Below, one piece after another: positions 10,734 through 18,343 of a stretch of 32,826 nt of DNA. Positions within the stretch are counted from its first letter, which is position 1; every line of letters begins with the position of its first letter. Origin of the DNA: Kofleriaceae bacterium (GTDB taxonomy: Bacteria; Myxococcota_A; Polyangia; Haliangiales; Haliangiaceae); the NCBI GenBank assembly GCA_022842285.1, contig JALHPV010000046.1, positions 1 to 32,826 of the forward strand, in the 5' to 3' direction. The position numbers and the translations under genes were made by a program. Below the pieces are notes generated by a model. It had not been told where the DNA came from and ran no database searches. It saw only the letters and a program-made list of their open reading frames with translations.

Positions 10734-11435
10734 ATGTCCAAAGTTGCCCTGCTTGCTCTCCTCGCGGCGTGTGGTGGTTCCGCCTCCGACTTCGATCCAG
10801 GCGTCGGGGAGGACCCGGGGACCGGCACGAACACACTGGCCGTGAATGGTGATGCGACAGCGCGACCGCGGATCCCGAATGCGGCCGCCCCCGACGACTT
10901 CGACACCCACATGTCGATTCGCGTGCGCCTGAACAACGTGGATGTCACCACCGGAACCGTGACGCTCACGAGTGCGCGCGGCTCGACGGCCCTCACGTAC
11001 CGGGGGGACGAGAACGACTGGGATGCCACGATCCCGGGCTACGACGAGGTGTACGTGCTCGACGTCGTCAGCGGAGCGGACCGGGTGGAGGGCGTCCGCG
11101 TGGATGGTCCGGACATCCACACGTTCTCCGCCCCGCTCGCCGGTGCCACCGTCGACTCGACGCAGCCGCTCCTCATCACGTGGGAGTCGGAGGACGAGGC
11201 GGCGGTGGCGACGATCGACGCGGAGGAGCTCGATCGCCTGACCATCCCCGACACGCGGACGTACAGCCTCGCCGCCGGCGCACTCAAGGCGGACAGCGAC
11301 GAGGCGCGCACGAACACCATCGACCTCGAGCGCACGAACCGGGTGTCGCCGGCCGGGGCTGTGGCGGGCTCCGAGCTGCGGGTGTCGGTCGAGAACTCGA
11401 TCACCGTGGTCGCGGCCCCGGATCCCTCTCGCTGA
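10734..11435 (+). CDS. Hypothetical lipoprotein
   Basis: A 233-residue predicted lipoprotein: MSKVALLALLAAC gives the lipobox LAAC (Cys13), followed by a Gly/Asp/Pro-rich linker (PGVGEDPGTGTN). The mature part is beta-rich (TGTVTLTSARGSTALTYRG; YVLDVVSGADRVEGVRVDGPD; LLITWESEDEAAVATIDAEEL) and Asp/Glu-rich, resembling an Ig-like or carbohydrate-binding sandwich, but no family is recognised. The frame is open well upstream of ATG 10734; the upstream part has no signal-peptide character and is Arg-rich, as expected of shadow frames. The last 35 bases overlap the 3' end of the convergent HutD-like gene. No -10-like hexamer sits next to the start. Confidence 0.6.
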   Translation: MSKVALLALLAACGGSASDFDPGVGEDPGTGTNTLAVNGDATARPRIPNAAAPDDFDTHMSIRVRLNNVDVTTGTVTLTSARGSTALTYRGDENDWDATIPGYDEVYVLDVVSGADRVEGVRVDGPDIHTFSAPLAGATVDSTQPLLITWESEDEAAVATIDAEELDRLTIPDTRTYSLAAGALKADSDEARTNTIDLERTNRVSPAGAVAGSELRVSVENSITVVAAPDPSR

Positions 11436-11937
11436 TCGCCATCACCGCGACGAGCCCCAGCGGGCCCGGCTCGACCACGCCGCGGCCGACGTAGGCATCG
11501 CGCGGACCGAGCGGTTCGTCGCCGATGATCGCGGTGCCGCGCAGCACGAACGCGATCGCGAGGCCCGCGTCGGCGAGATCGCAGGGCTCGCTCGTGATGC
11601 GCGCCGTGAACTCGATGCCGCTGCGCACGATGAGGTTCAGGTCCCACTGCTTGGCCGTCACGTCCGCGCGCGCCTCGTCCTCGCCCGAGAACGTGATCGC
11701 ATCGCCGAGCGTCATCGCGTGCGGCCCGTCGGGGAGGTGGAGCGTCACGGGGCCGGCCGGCGCGAACCAGCGCGTGTAGCCGGTGAAGCGCGAGAACGGC
11801 GCGGGCTCGGTGATCTCCGCGACGGCGACGCGTACGTCGTAGTCGTTCGTCCCGGCGGGCCAGCGTCCGAGCTCGTGCGTGATGCCGCGACCGTTCGCCC
11901 AGCGCTGCGTGCGCCAGGCCATGGGGGTGATGATCAC
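11401..11937 (-). CDS. HutD/Ves-family cupin protein
   Basis: A 178-residue cytosolic protein of the HutD/Ves family, small bicupin proteins often found with histidine utilisation genes and thought to regulate or buffer metabolite levels. The N-terminal signature WRTQRWANGRGITHELGRWP corresponds to the family's MPWKNGGGxTxEI motif. It is followed by VAVAEITEPAPFSRFTGYTR (family: A-x-V-x-x-x-GPFSxFPGxxR), a Leu/His strand region and GLAIAFVLRGTA. GTG 11937 is preferred over ATG 11922 because it overlaps the upstream stop as GTGA. No hut genes are nearby, so a role in histidine degradation is not supported by context. The two 3' ends of this gene and the plus-strand lipoprotein overlap by 35 bp. 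Confidence 0.82.
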   Translation of the reverse strand: MIITPMAWRTQRWANGRGITHELGRWPAGTNDYDVRVAVAEITEPAPFSRFTGYTRWFAPAGPVTLHLPDGPHAMTLGDAITFSGEDEARADVTAKQWDLNLIVRSGIEFTARITSEPCDLADAGLAIAFVLRGTAIIGDEPLGPRDAYVGRGVVEPGPLGLVAVMAISERDPGPRPR

Positions 11938-12707
11938 GGGGTGGCTGCGGGCTCGGCGAACGGGTCTTCGTTGTCGATCGAACCGCGTTGCCCTTCGGCA
12001 CCGCTGCCGTCGAGCGTTCGCTCGTCGTCGTAGCCGGTGGGAGGCGGCCCCTGCTTCTCGCCGCACGTCTCGTCGCCGTGGACCTTCCACGGATCGAACT
12101 TGTAGACGTCGAGCGTGAACGCGACCACGAGCTCGTTCGGGTGCGAGCGATCGGGCGACTTGCCGTTCTCGATCGCGATCTGCTTGATCTTCGTCGACCC
12201 GCACTTGTCGTGGAGGTTGCGCTTCACCGCGCGGAACCGGTCCTTGATGTCGTCGAGCTCGTCGAGCGAGCACGTGCCGCCGTAGCCGCACGAGAAGGAG
12301 AAGGTGTCGTACCAGCTCTTCGTACGGGTCCCGAGCTCCTTCACCTCGAGCACGCCCACGACGCCGTCCGGGTCCGAGGCGCGGAGCTGCGCGGGATGCT
12401 CCCCCGGCGCGATGTCCACGTAGAAGCAGGCCGTGGGCACCTGGCTCGACTTGTAGAGCGTCCGGCCCGGCAGGGTGACCCACGCCTCCTGGGGCGAGGG
12501 GCCGAGCTTGATCTCGTAGCGCTTCTTGCCCGGGTCGGGGAAGCCCGCGTCCTCGTCGCCGGTGCGGCACGTACAGCCCGTCGGGGTGCAGAGGGGCCCC
12601 GCCAGCTGGCCATTCGTCACGCGGTCGGGCACCGCGCCGATCTCGACCCGCGGGGTTCCGCCACCACCACAGGCCGCCAGGGCGAGGACCACGCAAGGGA
12701 TTCGCAT
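11934..12707 (-). CDS. Hypothetical Cys-rich lipoprotein
   Basis: A 257-residue predicted lipoprotein (MRIPCVVLALAAC, lipobox LAAC, Cys13). The first half has a Cys cluster CTPTGCTC, then a strand-rich region with CFYVDIAPGEHPAQLRA, and later FSFSCGYGGTC, a helix DELDDIKDRFRAVKRNLHDKC and LVVAFTLDVYKFDPW. The C-terminal 50 residues are low-complexity and include GSGAEGQRGSIDNEDP, encoded by the intragenic palindromic repeat copy D. No family is recognised. It forms a translationally coupled pair with the HutD-like gene. Upstream, the minus strand reads TTGCCT, 18 bp, GATAAC, a plausible sigma-70 promoter ending 7 nt before the ATG. Confidence 0.65.
   Translation of the reverse strand: MRIPCVVLALAACGGGGTPRVEIGAVPDRVTNGQLAGPLCTPTGCTCRTGDEDAGFPDPGKKRYEIKLGPSPQEAWVTLPGRTLYKSSQVPTACFYVDIAPGEHPAQLRASDPDGVVGVLEVKELGTRTKSWYDTFSFSCGYGGTCSLDELDDIKDRFRAVKRNLHDKCGSTKIKQIAIENGKSPDRSHPNELVVAFTLDVYKFDPWKVHGDETCGEKQGPPPTGYDDERTLDGSGAEGQRGSIDNEDPFAEPAATP
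11974..12027. repeat. Intragenic palindromic repeat copy D (inside a lipoprotein gene)
   Basis: GTCGATCGAACCGCG is followed by the hairpin TGCC-CTTC-GGCA (11989-12000), extendable with one mismatch, and then by CGCTGCCG and a GCGTTCGCTCG tail. It matches the first 13 bases and the CCCTTCGGC core of copy C in the kinase gene. It is in frame near the C-terminus of the lipoprotein gene, in a low-complexity stretch. Confidence 0.55.
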
Positions 12708-12713
12708 GGGGGT

Positions 12714-12743
12714 CGTTATCTCCGTGTCTGGCCACGGGAGGCA
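12714..12743 (-). promoter_or_regulatory. Candidate sigma-70 promoter of the Cys-rich lipoprotein gene
   Basis: On the minus strand TTGCCT is followed after 18 bp by GATAAC, which ends 7 nt before the start codon. The segment GACACGGAGATAACG (12714-12728) recurs with one change (GACACGGAGATAGCG) upstream of the lipoprotein gene starting at 24028. Confidence 0.4.
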
Positions 12744-12803
12744 ACCCCTTCGCCTTGCAGTCGGTCCAAAGCGGGGTTAGACCGTTCTGCGCGGTAACTC
12801 CCC

Positions 12804-13601
12804 ATGATCCTTCGTCGCCTGCTCCTGATCTCGACCCTCGCCCTTGGGGCCGTCATCGCCATCGCGTGTGGCGGCGGCAAGGCCGGCACCGGCGCCGTCG
12901 AGTACTCGGTCTCGGCGCAGAAGAACTACGACAAGGGCATGGAGGAGCTGGAGCGCAAGGACTGGCTCGCGGCCTCGAAGTACTTCGCGTTCATCAAGAC
13001 GCGCTTCCCGTACAGCAAGTTCGCCGTGCTCGCGGAGCTGCGCCTCGCCGATGCCGAGCTCGGCGCCGAGGCGTTCATCGAGGCGATCGATAGCTATCGC
13101 CTGTTCATCAAGTTCCACCCCACCCACGAGATGGTCGCGAACGGCTACGCCGCCTACAAGATCGGCGAGGGCTTCGCGGCGCAGCTCGGCAGCGACTTCT
13201 GGCTGTTCCCGCCGTCCTACGAGAAGGACCAGTCCTCCACCGAGGACGCGGCCACCGAGCTGAAGACGTTCCTCGACAAGTATCCCGACTCGCCGTACCG
13301 CGAGAAGGCGCAGAAGATCCTCGAGCAGGTGGGCAAGCGCCTCGCCGATCACGAGTGGTACGTCGCGCGCTACTACTGGGATCGGGGCCGCCCCATGGCC
13401 ACCGTGCTGCGCCTGCGGCGCTTGCTGGAGCGCTACCGCGGCGTCGGCTACGACGAAGAAGCCCTGTGGCTCCTCGGCCGCGCCTACGTCGCCGTCGGCG
13501 AGACGGCCCGGGCGAAGACGACGTTCCAGGAGCTCGTCGCGAAGCACCCGCAGCACGGCAAGGCCGCCGATGCGCGCGCGGCTCTGTCCGGCATGAAGTA
13601 A
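12804..13601 (+). CDS. bamD: Outer-membrane assembly lipoprotein BamD
   Basis: BamD is the TPR lipoprotein that links BamA to substrates in the machine that folds beta-barrels into the outer membrane. The 265-residue protein has a signal peptide with lipobox IAIAC (Cys22). TPR-like helical pairs follow, with the family's phrasing: [79 protein letters not shown] and [20 protein letters not shown]. Length and motif order match BamD/ComL (about 245-270 residues). ATG 12804 gives a clean signal sequence. The TPR-protein gene follows after 10 bp but has its own -10-like hexamer. Substrates such as the FadL-like and OmpA proteins are encoded in the same window. Confidence 0.92.
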   Translation: MILRRLLLISTLALGAVIAIACGGGKAGTGAVEYSVSAQKNYDKGMEELERKDWLAASKYFAFIKTRFPYSKFAVLAELRLADAELGAEAFIEAIDSYRLFIKFHPTHEMVANGYAAYKIGEGFAAQLGSDFWLFPPSYEKDQSSTEDAATELKTFLDKYPDSPYREKAQKILEQVGKRLADHEWYVARYYWDRGRPMATVLRLRRLLERYRGVGYDEEALWLLGRAYVAVGETARAKTTFQELVAKHPQHGKAADARAALSGMK

Positions 13602-13604
13602 ACT
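13599..13604 (+). promoter_or_regulatory. Candidate -10 box (TAAACT) 7 nt before ATG 13612
   Basis: TAAACT overlaps the bamD stop codon (TAA 13599-13601) and is followed by GCTCGCG and the ATG. It fits the leaderless pattern of this window. Confidence 0.4.
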
Positions 13605-13611
13605 GCTCGCG

Positions 13612-14352
13612 ATGAGCAGTACGGACCGCGTGGAGCAGCTGATCGCGCTCGGGCGCGAGCACTACAACGCGGGCGAGTACGAGCGGGCCGAGCCGTTCCT
13701 CGCGGAGGCGGCGGCCGCACGGCCGGGCTTCCCCGACCTCTACAACATGCTCGGGATCATCTATCACTCGCAGGGCCGCTTCTCCGACGCCGAGGAGGCC
13801 TTCGAGAACGCGCTCCGCCTGAACCCGCGCTACACGGAAGCGGCGCTGAACCTGTCGGTCACCTACAACGACCGCGGCAAATACGATCGCGCCCGCGAGG
13901 TCTACACCCGCGCCGTGTCGGCCAGCGTCGGGCAGCCGAACGCCCTCGACCGCTTCGCCCGCGGCAAGCTCGCCAACATGCACGCCGACCTCGGGGCCGC
14001 GTACACGGGGCTCGCGATGTTCGACGAGGCCGTACGCGAATACAGCAAGGCGCTCGATCTCGCGCCCGAGTTCGCCGACCTGCGCGTGAAGCTCGGCAAC
14101 GTCTATCGCGACATGGGCGTGCACCACGCGGCCATCGCGGAGTTCGAGCACGCGAAGAAGCTGCGCCCCGACTTCATCCCCGCGCGCATCCACCTCGGGG
14201 TCACGCTGTTCTCCCTCGGCCGCAAGGAAGCTGCCCTCGCCGAATGGCGCGCCGTGCTCGATCGCGACCCGACCAACAAGAGCGCCCAGCTCTACATTCG
14301 TATGTGCTCGGACGAGAACGGGCCGCGCCCCGGCAGCGCCCTGACCCGCTGA
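13612..14352 (+). CDS. Tetratricopeptide repeat protein
   Basis: A 246-residue protein without a signal peptide, built almost entirely of TPR units. Clear repeats start near residues 5, 42, 76, 124, 158 and 192 (for example [98 protein letters not shown]). TPR arrays bind partner proteins; no enzymatic domain is present. It follows bamD by 10 bp, so a role beside envelope assembly is possible, but the context is too thin to assign one. It ends in a short unstructured tail ([12 protein letters not shown]). Confidence 0.88.
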   Translation: MSSTDRVEQLIALGREHYNAGEYERAEPFLAEAAAARPGFPDLYNMLGIIYHSQGRFSDAEEAFENALRLNPRYTEAALNLSVTYNDRGKYDRAREVYTRAVSASVGQPNALDRFARGKLANMHADLGAAYTGLAMFDEAVREYSKALDLAPEFADLRVKLGNVYRDMGVHHAAIAEFEHAKKLRPDFIPARIHLGVTLFSLGRKEAALAEWRAVLDRDPTNKSAQLYIRMCSDENGPRPGSALTR

Positions 14353-14354
14353 TC

Positions 14355-14370
14355 CTGACATCCATGTCAG
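14355..14370. promoter_or_regulatory. Perfect 7-bp dyad (operator-like)
   Basis: CTGACAT (14355-14361), CC, ATGTCAG (14364-14370) lies directly after the TPR-gene stop and about 95 bp before the next start. The 2-nt centre is too short for a normal RNA hairpin loop, which favours a protein-binding dyad. A second GC palindrome, CCCCCGGGGG, follows at 14377. Confidence 0.3.
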
Positions 14371-14433
14371 ACGCCTCCCCCGGGGGCCCCCGCGCGCAGC
14401 TCGCTAACCCATTCGAGATCAATTGCTTACGCC

Positions 14434-14449
14434 AGGCACGGCCCATGCA
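14434..14449 (+). promoter_or_regulatory. Possible sigma-54 type (-24/-12) promoter
   Basis: AGGCACGGCCCATGCA resembles TGGCACGN4TTGCA. The GG (14435-14436) and GC (14447-14448) doublets have the exact 12-bp offset; the two flanking T positions are A. It would start RNA a few bases before ATG 14464. Confidence 0.25.
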
Positions 14450-14463
14450 AAAAACCGCCCGGC

Positions 14464-15459
14464 ATGCGGCACCTACTCCTCCTGGCTTCCGTCCTCACGG
14501 CCTGTACCGGCACCAGCGAGCCCGAGCCTGTCGAATGCAACACCGAGCTGGAGTCACTGGGGTCCGACTTGCGGAACGAGTTCTACAAGTTCTGCTCGAG
14601 CGAGACCCCCGACGGCATCTGGTTGTCGTCCACGCCCGTCACCGGCACGCTGATCGGTCCGCGCGAGGGCTATGCCGGCGAACGCGCCGCGATCGCCCTG
14701 GGCGGCACGATGGAGGTCGCGGTGGAGCGATTCGACGGCACGCCCTTCGACCTGCCCTACCGCGTCGAGACCGCCGGTCACGTCGGCGTCGCCGAGCAAG
14801 CGGGCGCCGCGCTGACGCTCACCGGCGAAGCGGAGGCGTTCGAGTGGCTCGCTTTGGTCGAGCCCGACGCGGAGATCCTGTTCGGCGCCACGAGCATTCA
14901 CGTGGCCCCGGTCGAGACGATCGCCCTCGTCTCCGGAACCAACGAGAAGAGCGACCCCGAGACCCCCGTGGCCTTCGCTCCGGGGACCCGGCGCGTGGGT
15001 ATCGCCCTGCGGAGCGGCAGCTTCGATTCGCGGCTCGTCGACCTCGGGATGACGATCGACGCCCCCGGCTCGCAGCGCGTGGCCTGGGACATCGTCGAGC
15101 TCGCACCGGGCTCGAGCAGCATGACGGTCACCGCGGCTGGAGGCGCCCCCGAGACCCTGACGATGACGACGGCGACCGCCGATCGCATCGCGGAGCTCGC
15201 CTCCAACGATCGCGAGGTGTACTGGACGAACATGCCGGTGCGCGTGTGTTTCGGCGCGTTCGCCGAAGCGACGCAGGTGCTCGGCCACGCGTGGACCTTG
15301 ACCGTCGATGGCGAGGTTCACACCCCCGACGGACCGCAGAACTGCACGTCGTTCGTCCGCGAGTCGGTGGGTGACGTCACGATCTCCGCCAGCGCCGGCG
15401 GCTTCACGACGAGCGTGGAGATCTATGTCGACACCGACCTCCGTGGTCGGTCGCGCTAG
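14464..15459 (+). CDS. Hypothetical lipoprotein, beta-rich
   Basis: A 331-residue predicted lipoprotein: MRHLLLLASVLTAC has lipobox LTAC (Cys14). The mature region begins with EPVECNTELESLGSDLRNEF and YKFCSSETPDGIWLSS. About 270 residues of predicted beta-sandwich follow (EVAVERFDGTPFDLPYRVET; GAALTLTGEAEAFEWLALVE; ILFGATSIHVAPVETIALVS; VTISASAGGFTTSVEIYVDT). Several short Ig-like units are plausible, but no family is recognised. Cys residues near the start and near residues 262 and 296 could form disulfides. It stands alone, with the dyad at 14355 and a sigma-54-like sequence upstream. The stop region overlaps the convergent ChaN-like gene by 4 bp. Confidence 0.65.
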   Translation: MRHLLLLASVLTACTGTSEPEPVECNTELESLGSDLRNEFYKFCSSETPDGIWLSSTPVTGTLIGPREGYAGERAAIALGGTMEVAVERFDGTPFDLPYRVETAGHVGVAEQAGAALTLTGEAEAFEWLALVEPDAEILFGATSIHVAPVETIALVSGTNEKSDPETPVAFAPGTRRVGIALRSGSFDSRLVDLGMTIDAPGSQRVAWDIVELAPGSSSMTVTAAGGAPETLTMTTATADRIAELASNDREVYWTNMPVRVCFGAFAEATQVLGHAWTLTVDGEVHTPDGPQNCTSFVRESVGDVTISASAGGFTTSVEIYVDTDLRGRSR

Positions 15460-16439
15460 CGCTTCGGCAGCTGCATCACGAACAGGTAGTCGTTCATCGG
15501 CTTCGCGAGGGCGCTCGAGACATTGTCCTCGACGTCGATCACCGGGAACACGGAGATGACCGACGGGACGCCGCGCCGCTTGATGCGATTCACGATGGCC
15601 GAGTCGTGGCAGTGGCCGTTGCCGGCGAGGATCGCGACCCGCCCACCGGGATGCTGGGCGAGCCACTTCGCGCTGGTCTCCGCCATCGTCTCGTCCCACA
15701 TCACCTGCACGGTGTAGACGCGCTCCGCGCTCGGCATGTCGGGGCCTCCCGCGTGGGGATTCGCCGGGGCCTGGCCATCCTCCTTGGCGTTGTTGCCATG
15801 CCCGTGACCGCCCATATCGCCCATGATCCCGTCGAACCAGGCGCGATGCGTCGCGTCGTCGAGGATGAGCTCGGGCACCTGCGCGCGCTCCTCGGCCGTG
15901 AACGACTCGAGCCCCTCGCGCACGGCCTTCTTCGTCAGCTCGCGCGAGGCGTTGAGCGCCAGCACCGTGCCGCCGGCGGCGATCGACGCGTCGATGATCG
16001 GGCCGTAGAGCGCGAAGTCGTAGCCCCAGCGATCCTCCCAGCCAACCCGTGACTGAAACGTGGCCGCGTCGATCCGCTTCGCGACGTAGTCGTCGACGGG
16101 GCCCTGGAACGGCCGCTGGATCATCTCGAGGCCGAGCGCGAAGTCCTTGCTCGCGAGCTTCTGGACGATATGGAGCTGCGCCCAGTGATGGTGCGGGTTC
16201 GGATGCTCCTCGCCGATACAGACCGCGGTGGCCTGGCCCACCGTCGCCCAGAACGTCGGCTCGTCGACGGCGCGGCCCGTCCGCGCATCCACGATGGCGT
16301 ACGGCAGCGCCGCCGCCGCGATGCCGCCCTTGGGGATGGGTTGCGTGGTTACGGGCGTGGGGGTCGTGGTGCCGTCACCGGGATACTTCCCGCCGCAGGC
16401 GGCGAGGAGCGTGAATGCGAGCGCGGCGAGACGAGCCAT
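15456..16439 (-). CDS. ChaN-like (DUF399) haem/iron-associated lipoprotein
   Basis: A 327-residue lipoprotein (MARLAALAFTLLAAC, lipobox LAAC, Cys15). After a Thr/Pro linker comes the ChaN-type domain. Its hallmarks are VCIGEEHPNPHHHWAQLHIV (family: GExHDxxxHH), LGLEMIQRPFQGPVDDYVA (EMF/xRxxQ), GYDFALYGPIIDASIAAG and, near the end, VAILAGNGHCHDSAIVNRI (GxGHxxxxxGxP in relatives). ChaN proteins in other bacteria bind haem at the outer membrane. A loop with GDMGGHGHGNNAKED and NPHAGGPDMP is His/Gly-rich and could bind metal. A -10-like TAGACT lies 6 nt before the ATG. The nearby exbB-exbD-tonB cluster is consistent with iron or haem uptake, but a receptor is not in the window. Confidence 0.85.
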   Translation of the reverse strand: MARLAALAFTLLAACGGKYPGDGTTTPTPVTTQPIPKGGIAAAALPYAIVDARTGRAVDEPTFWATVGQATAVCIGEEHPNPHHHWAQLHIVQKLASKDFALGLEMIQRPFQGPVDDYVAKRIDAATFQSRVGWEDRWGYDFALYGPIIDASIAAGGTVLALNASRELTKKAVREGLESFTAEERAQVPELILDDATHRAWFDGIMGDMGGHGHGNNAKEDGQAPANPHAGGPDMPSAERVYTVQVMWDETMAETSAKWLAQHPGGRVAILAGNGHCHDSAIVNRIKRRGVPSVISVFPVIDVEDNVSSALAKPMNDYLFVMQLPKR

Positions 16440-16445
16440 GGCGCC

Positions 16446-16451
16446 AGTCTA
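16446..16451 (-). promoter_or_regulatory. Candidate -10 box (TAGACT) 6 nt before the ChaN-like ATG
   Basis: On the minus strand TAGACT is followed by GGCGCC and the ATG at 16439, the same spacing as for exbB, tonB and prkA. Confidence 0.4.
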
Positions 16452-16459
16452 GCGCGCGT

Positions 16460-17281
16460 TCACTTCCGCGTAAGGATGTGCTGGATCTTCGATACGCGCC
16501 GACTCTTCATCGGCCCGTACGACTCCCCATCGGCGAAGGTCGTGGTCGAGACCACCGTGATGTCCTCGGCGATGCCGATCGAAGCGGCGACGAGCGACGC
16601 GTCCCGGGGATCGAAGCATACGTGGCGGTCATACACGCCCGTCCCGTGGATCTCGTTCTCGCCGCCTTTGATCGTGATGGTGGCGTGGAGCTCGTACCAG
16701 GCGCAGGCCGTGCCGCCAGCCGTCGCGTAGCCGCGAAACGTCACCTGCTCCGTCCCGGTCTGTACGGTCCCGGTCTCCAGCGCGAGGGGATAGGCGAAGG
16801 GCCGCTGCCGCGTGCCGCCGACGGCGAGCCCCGTCGGTGGGACCGCGAGGAGCAGCCCGAAAAACTCCCCGAGGATGGGCCGCTCCGTCGTTCCATCCGC
16901 CGCGACCTCGAGCTCGAGCGACTCGGGCTGCCGGCCGGTCGCCCCGGCCGCGAGCTCTTCGCGAATGGTCACCTTCGCGCGGCCCTTGCCCTCGCTCGTG
17001 ACCTCGAGCGTGAAGCTCTCGTCGAGCTGCTCGGTCCGTGGGTCGGTCAGGCCCGAGCTCTCGACCTGGCCCCGAGTATTCGCGTCGTAGGTCCACTGCC
17101 CTGCCGTCGCGAACCGCGAGAGCGCCAGCGGCTCCGCCGGCCCCGCCTCGAGTGTCCACGACACGGGCGGGGCGATGCCGAGCGTCGGCGGCCGGTCGAC
17201 AGGCGCGACGTTCTGCGCCGGGGGTGGCGGCGAGCCGCCACACGCCATGACGAATCCAACCACGACCACGCGGGAAGCCAT
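16460..17281 (-). CDS. Hypothetical lipoprotein
   Basis: A 273-residue predicted lipoprotein: MASRVVVVGFVMAC gives lipobox VMAC (Cys14), followed by a Pro-rich linker (GGSPPPPAQNVAPVDRPP). The mature region is beta-rich with repeated Thr/Glu strands (QWTYDANTRGQVESSGL, FTLEVTSEGKGRAKVTIREE, SLELEVAADGTTERPILG, VTFRGYATAGGTACAWYELH, IGIAEDITVVSTTTFADG), suggesting a single large sandwich or lipocalin-like barrel. A Cys pair (TACAW and HVCFD) may be disulfide-bonded. No family is recognised. The start codon lies only 6 bp from that of truD on the other strand, and its -10-like TAGCAT is inside the truD start region. Confidence 0.65.
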   Translation of the reverse strand: MASRVVVVGFVMACGGSPPPPAQNVAPVDRPPTLGIAPPVSWTLEAGPAEPLALSRFATAGQWTYDANTRGQVESSGLTDPRTEQLDESFTLEVTSEGKGRAKVTIREELAAGATGRQPESLELEVAADGTTERPILGEFFGLLLAVPPTGLAVGGTRQRPFAYPLALETGTVQTGTEQVTFRGYATAGGTACAWYELHATITIKGGENEIHGTGVYDRHVCFDPRDASLVAASIGIAEDITVVSTTTFADGESYGPMKSRRVSKIQHILTRK

Positions 17282-17287
17282 CTGGCG

Positions 17288-17293
17288 ATGCTA
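17288..17293 (-). promoter_or_regulatory. Candidate -10 box (TAGCAT) overlapping the truD start codon
   Basis: On the minus strand TAGCAT lies 6 nt before ATG 17281. On the plus strand the same bases are the truD ATG and following codon, so transcription and translation signals overlap. Confidence 0.35.
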
Positions 17294-18334
17294 CACCGCG
17301 CCGCAGTGGACCTGCCGTACCTCACCTCGGACCTGCCCGGCATCGGCGGCGCCCTCCGCACCGTGCCGGAAGACTTTCGCGTCGACGAGGAGCTCCCCTA
17401 CCCGGCGAGCGGAGCCGGCGACCACGTGTTCGTCAGGATCGAGAAGCGCGGGCTCACCACGCCGCACGCGGTGAAGGGCATCGCCCGAGCGCTCGGCATC
17501 CAGGACCGCGACATCGGCGTGGCCGGCATGAAGGACCGCCACGCGGTCACGACCCAGTGGCTGTCGTTGCCGCCGCCGGTCACGCCCGAGCAGGCGCTCG
17601 CCCTGGCGGTCCCGGACCTCACCGTGCTCGAGGCGATCCGGCACAACCACAAGCTCCGCACGGGCCATGTGCGCAGCAACACCTTCAAGCTCGTCGTGCG
17701 GGGCGTCCCCTCGGACGCTGCCGATCGGGCGCGCGCGATCCTCGAGCGACTTGCCCGGCCACCGGGCGCACCGAACTACTACGGCGAGCAGCGCTTCGGG
17801 CGCGAGGGCGACAACGCCGCGCGCGGCCGGTCCCTCCTCGCCGGAACCGCGAAGCGGGGCGACAAGAAGCTCGACCGCCTGATGGTGTCAGCGCTCCAGT
17901 CCGAGCTGTTCAACGCGTGGCTCGCGGCGCGCATCACCGACGGACTGTACGCGACCGCCCTCGCGGGCGATGTGCTGCACAAGCGAGGCGGCGGGTTGTT
18001 CGACTGCACCGAGCCCGACATCGACACGCCGCGCGTCGGTACGGGTGAGGTCACGCCCACGGGGCCGATGTTCGGGCCGAGCATGCGCCGGCCCGCCGAC
18101 GGCTCGCCCGCCGAGGCCCGCGAGGCCCACGTGCTCGGCAGCGCCGGGCTCACCCTCGAGTCGTTTGCGACCGTGCGCGCGCTTGCCGAAGGGACCCGTC
18201 GCGATGCGGCGATCGCGGTGGCCGACGTGAGCGTGGAGGCGGGAGCCGACGGTACGACCGTCCAGGTCGGCTTCGCGTTGCCTGGCGGCGCATATGCGAC
18301 CAGCGTCATGCGCGAAGTGATGAAGGTCAGCTAG
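17288..18334 (+). CDS. truD: tRNA pseudouridine synthase D (TruD)
   Basis: TruD converts uridine-13 of tRNA-Glu to pseudouridine in the cytoplasm. The 348-residue protein (E. coli TruD is 349) shows the N-terminal PYLTSDLPGIGGALRTVPED with the FxVxE-type strand, the catalytic motif GMKDRHAVTTQW with the nucleophile Asp83, the motif HNHKLRTGHVRSNTFKLVVR, NYYGEQRFGREGDN and LVSAL-like MVSALQSELFNAWL. The C-terminal TRUD insert region and GGAYATSVMREVMKV follow. ATG 17288 matches the family's usual N-terminus; GTG 17306 is an alternative. No promoter was found between it and the divergent lipoprotein gene, because the gap is only 6 bp, so its promoter must lie within that gene. Confidence 0.95.
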   Translation: MLHRAAVDLPYLTSDLPGIGGALRTVPEDFRVDEELPYPASGAGDHVFVRIEKRGLTTPHAVKGIARALGIQDRDIGVAGMKDRHAVTTQWLSLPPPVTPEQALALAVPDLTVLEAIRHNHKLRTGHVRSNTFKLVVRGVPSDAADRARAILERLARPPGAPNYYGEQRFGREGDNAARGRSLLAGTAKRGDKKLDRLMVSALQSELFNAWLAARITDGLYATALAGDVLHKRGGGLFDCTEPDIDTPRVGTGEVTPTGPMFGPSMRRPADGSPAEAREAHVLGSAGLTLESFATVRALAEGTRRDAAIAVADVSVEAGADGTTVQVGFALPGGAYATSVMREVMKVS

Positions 18335-18337
18335 ATT
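18332..18337 (+). promoter_or_regulatory. Candidate -10 box (TAGATT) 6 nt before exbB GTG
   Basis: TAGATT overlaps the truD stop codon (TAG 18332-18334) and is followed by TCCAGC and GTG 18344. Confidence 0.4.
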
Positions 18338-18343
18338 TCCAGC

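Noticed and set aside
16415-17287. Long upstream in-frame extension of truD
   Set aside because: It is antisense to the lipoprotein gene; TruD homology begins at about 17288.
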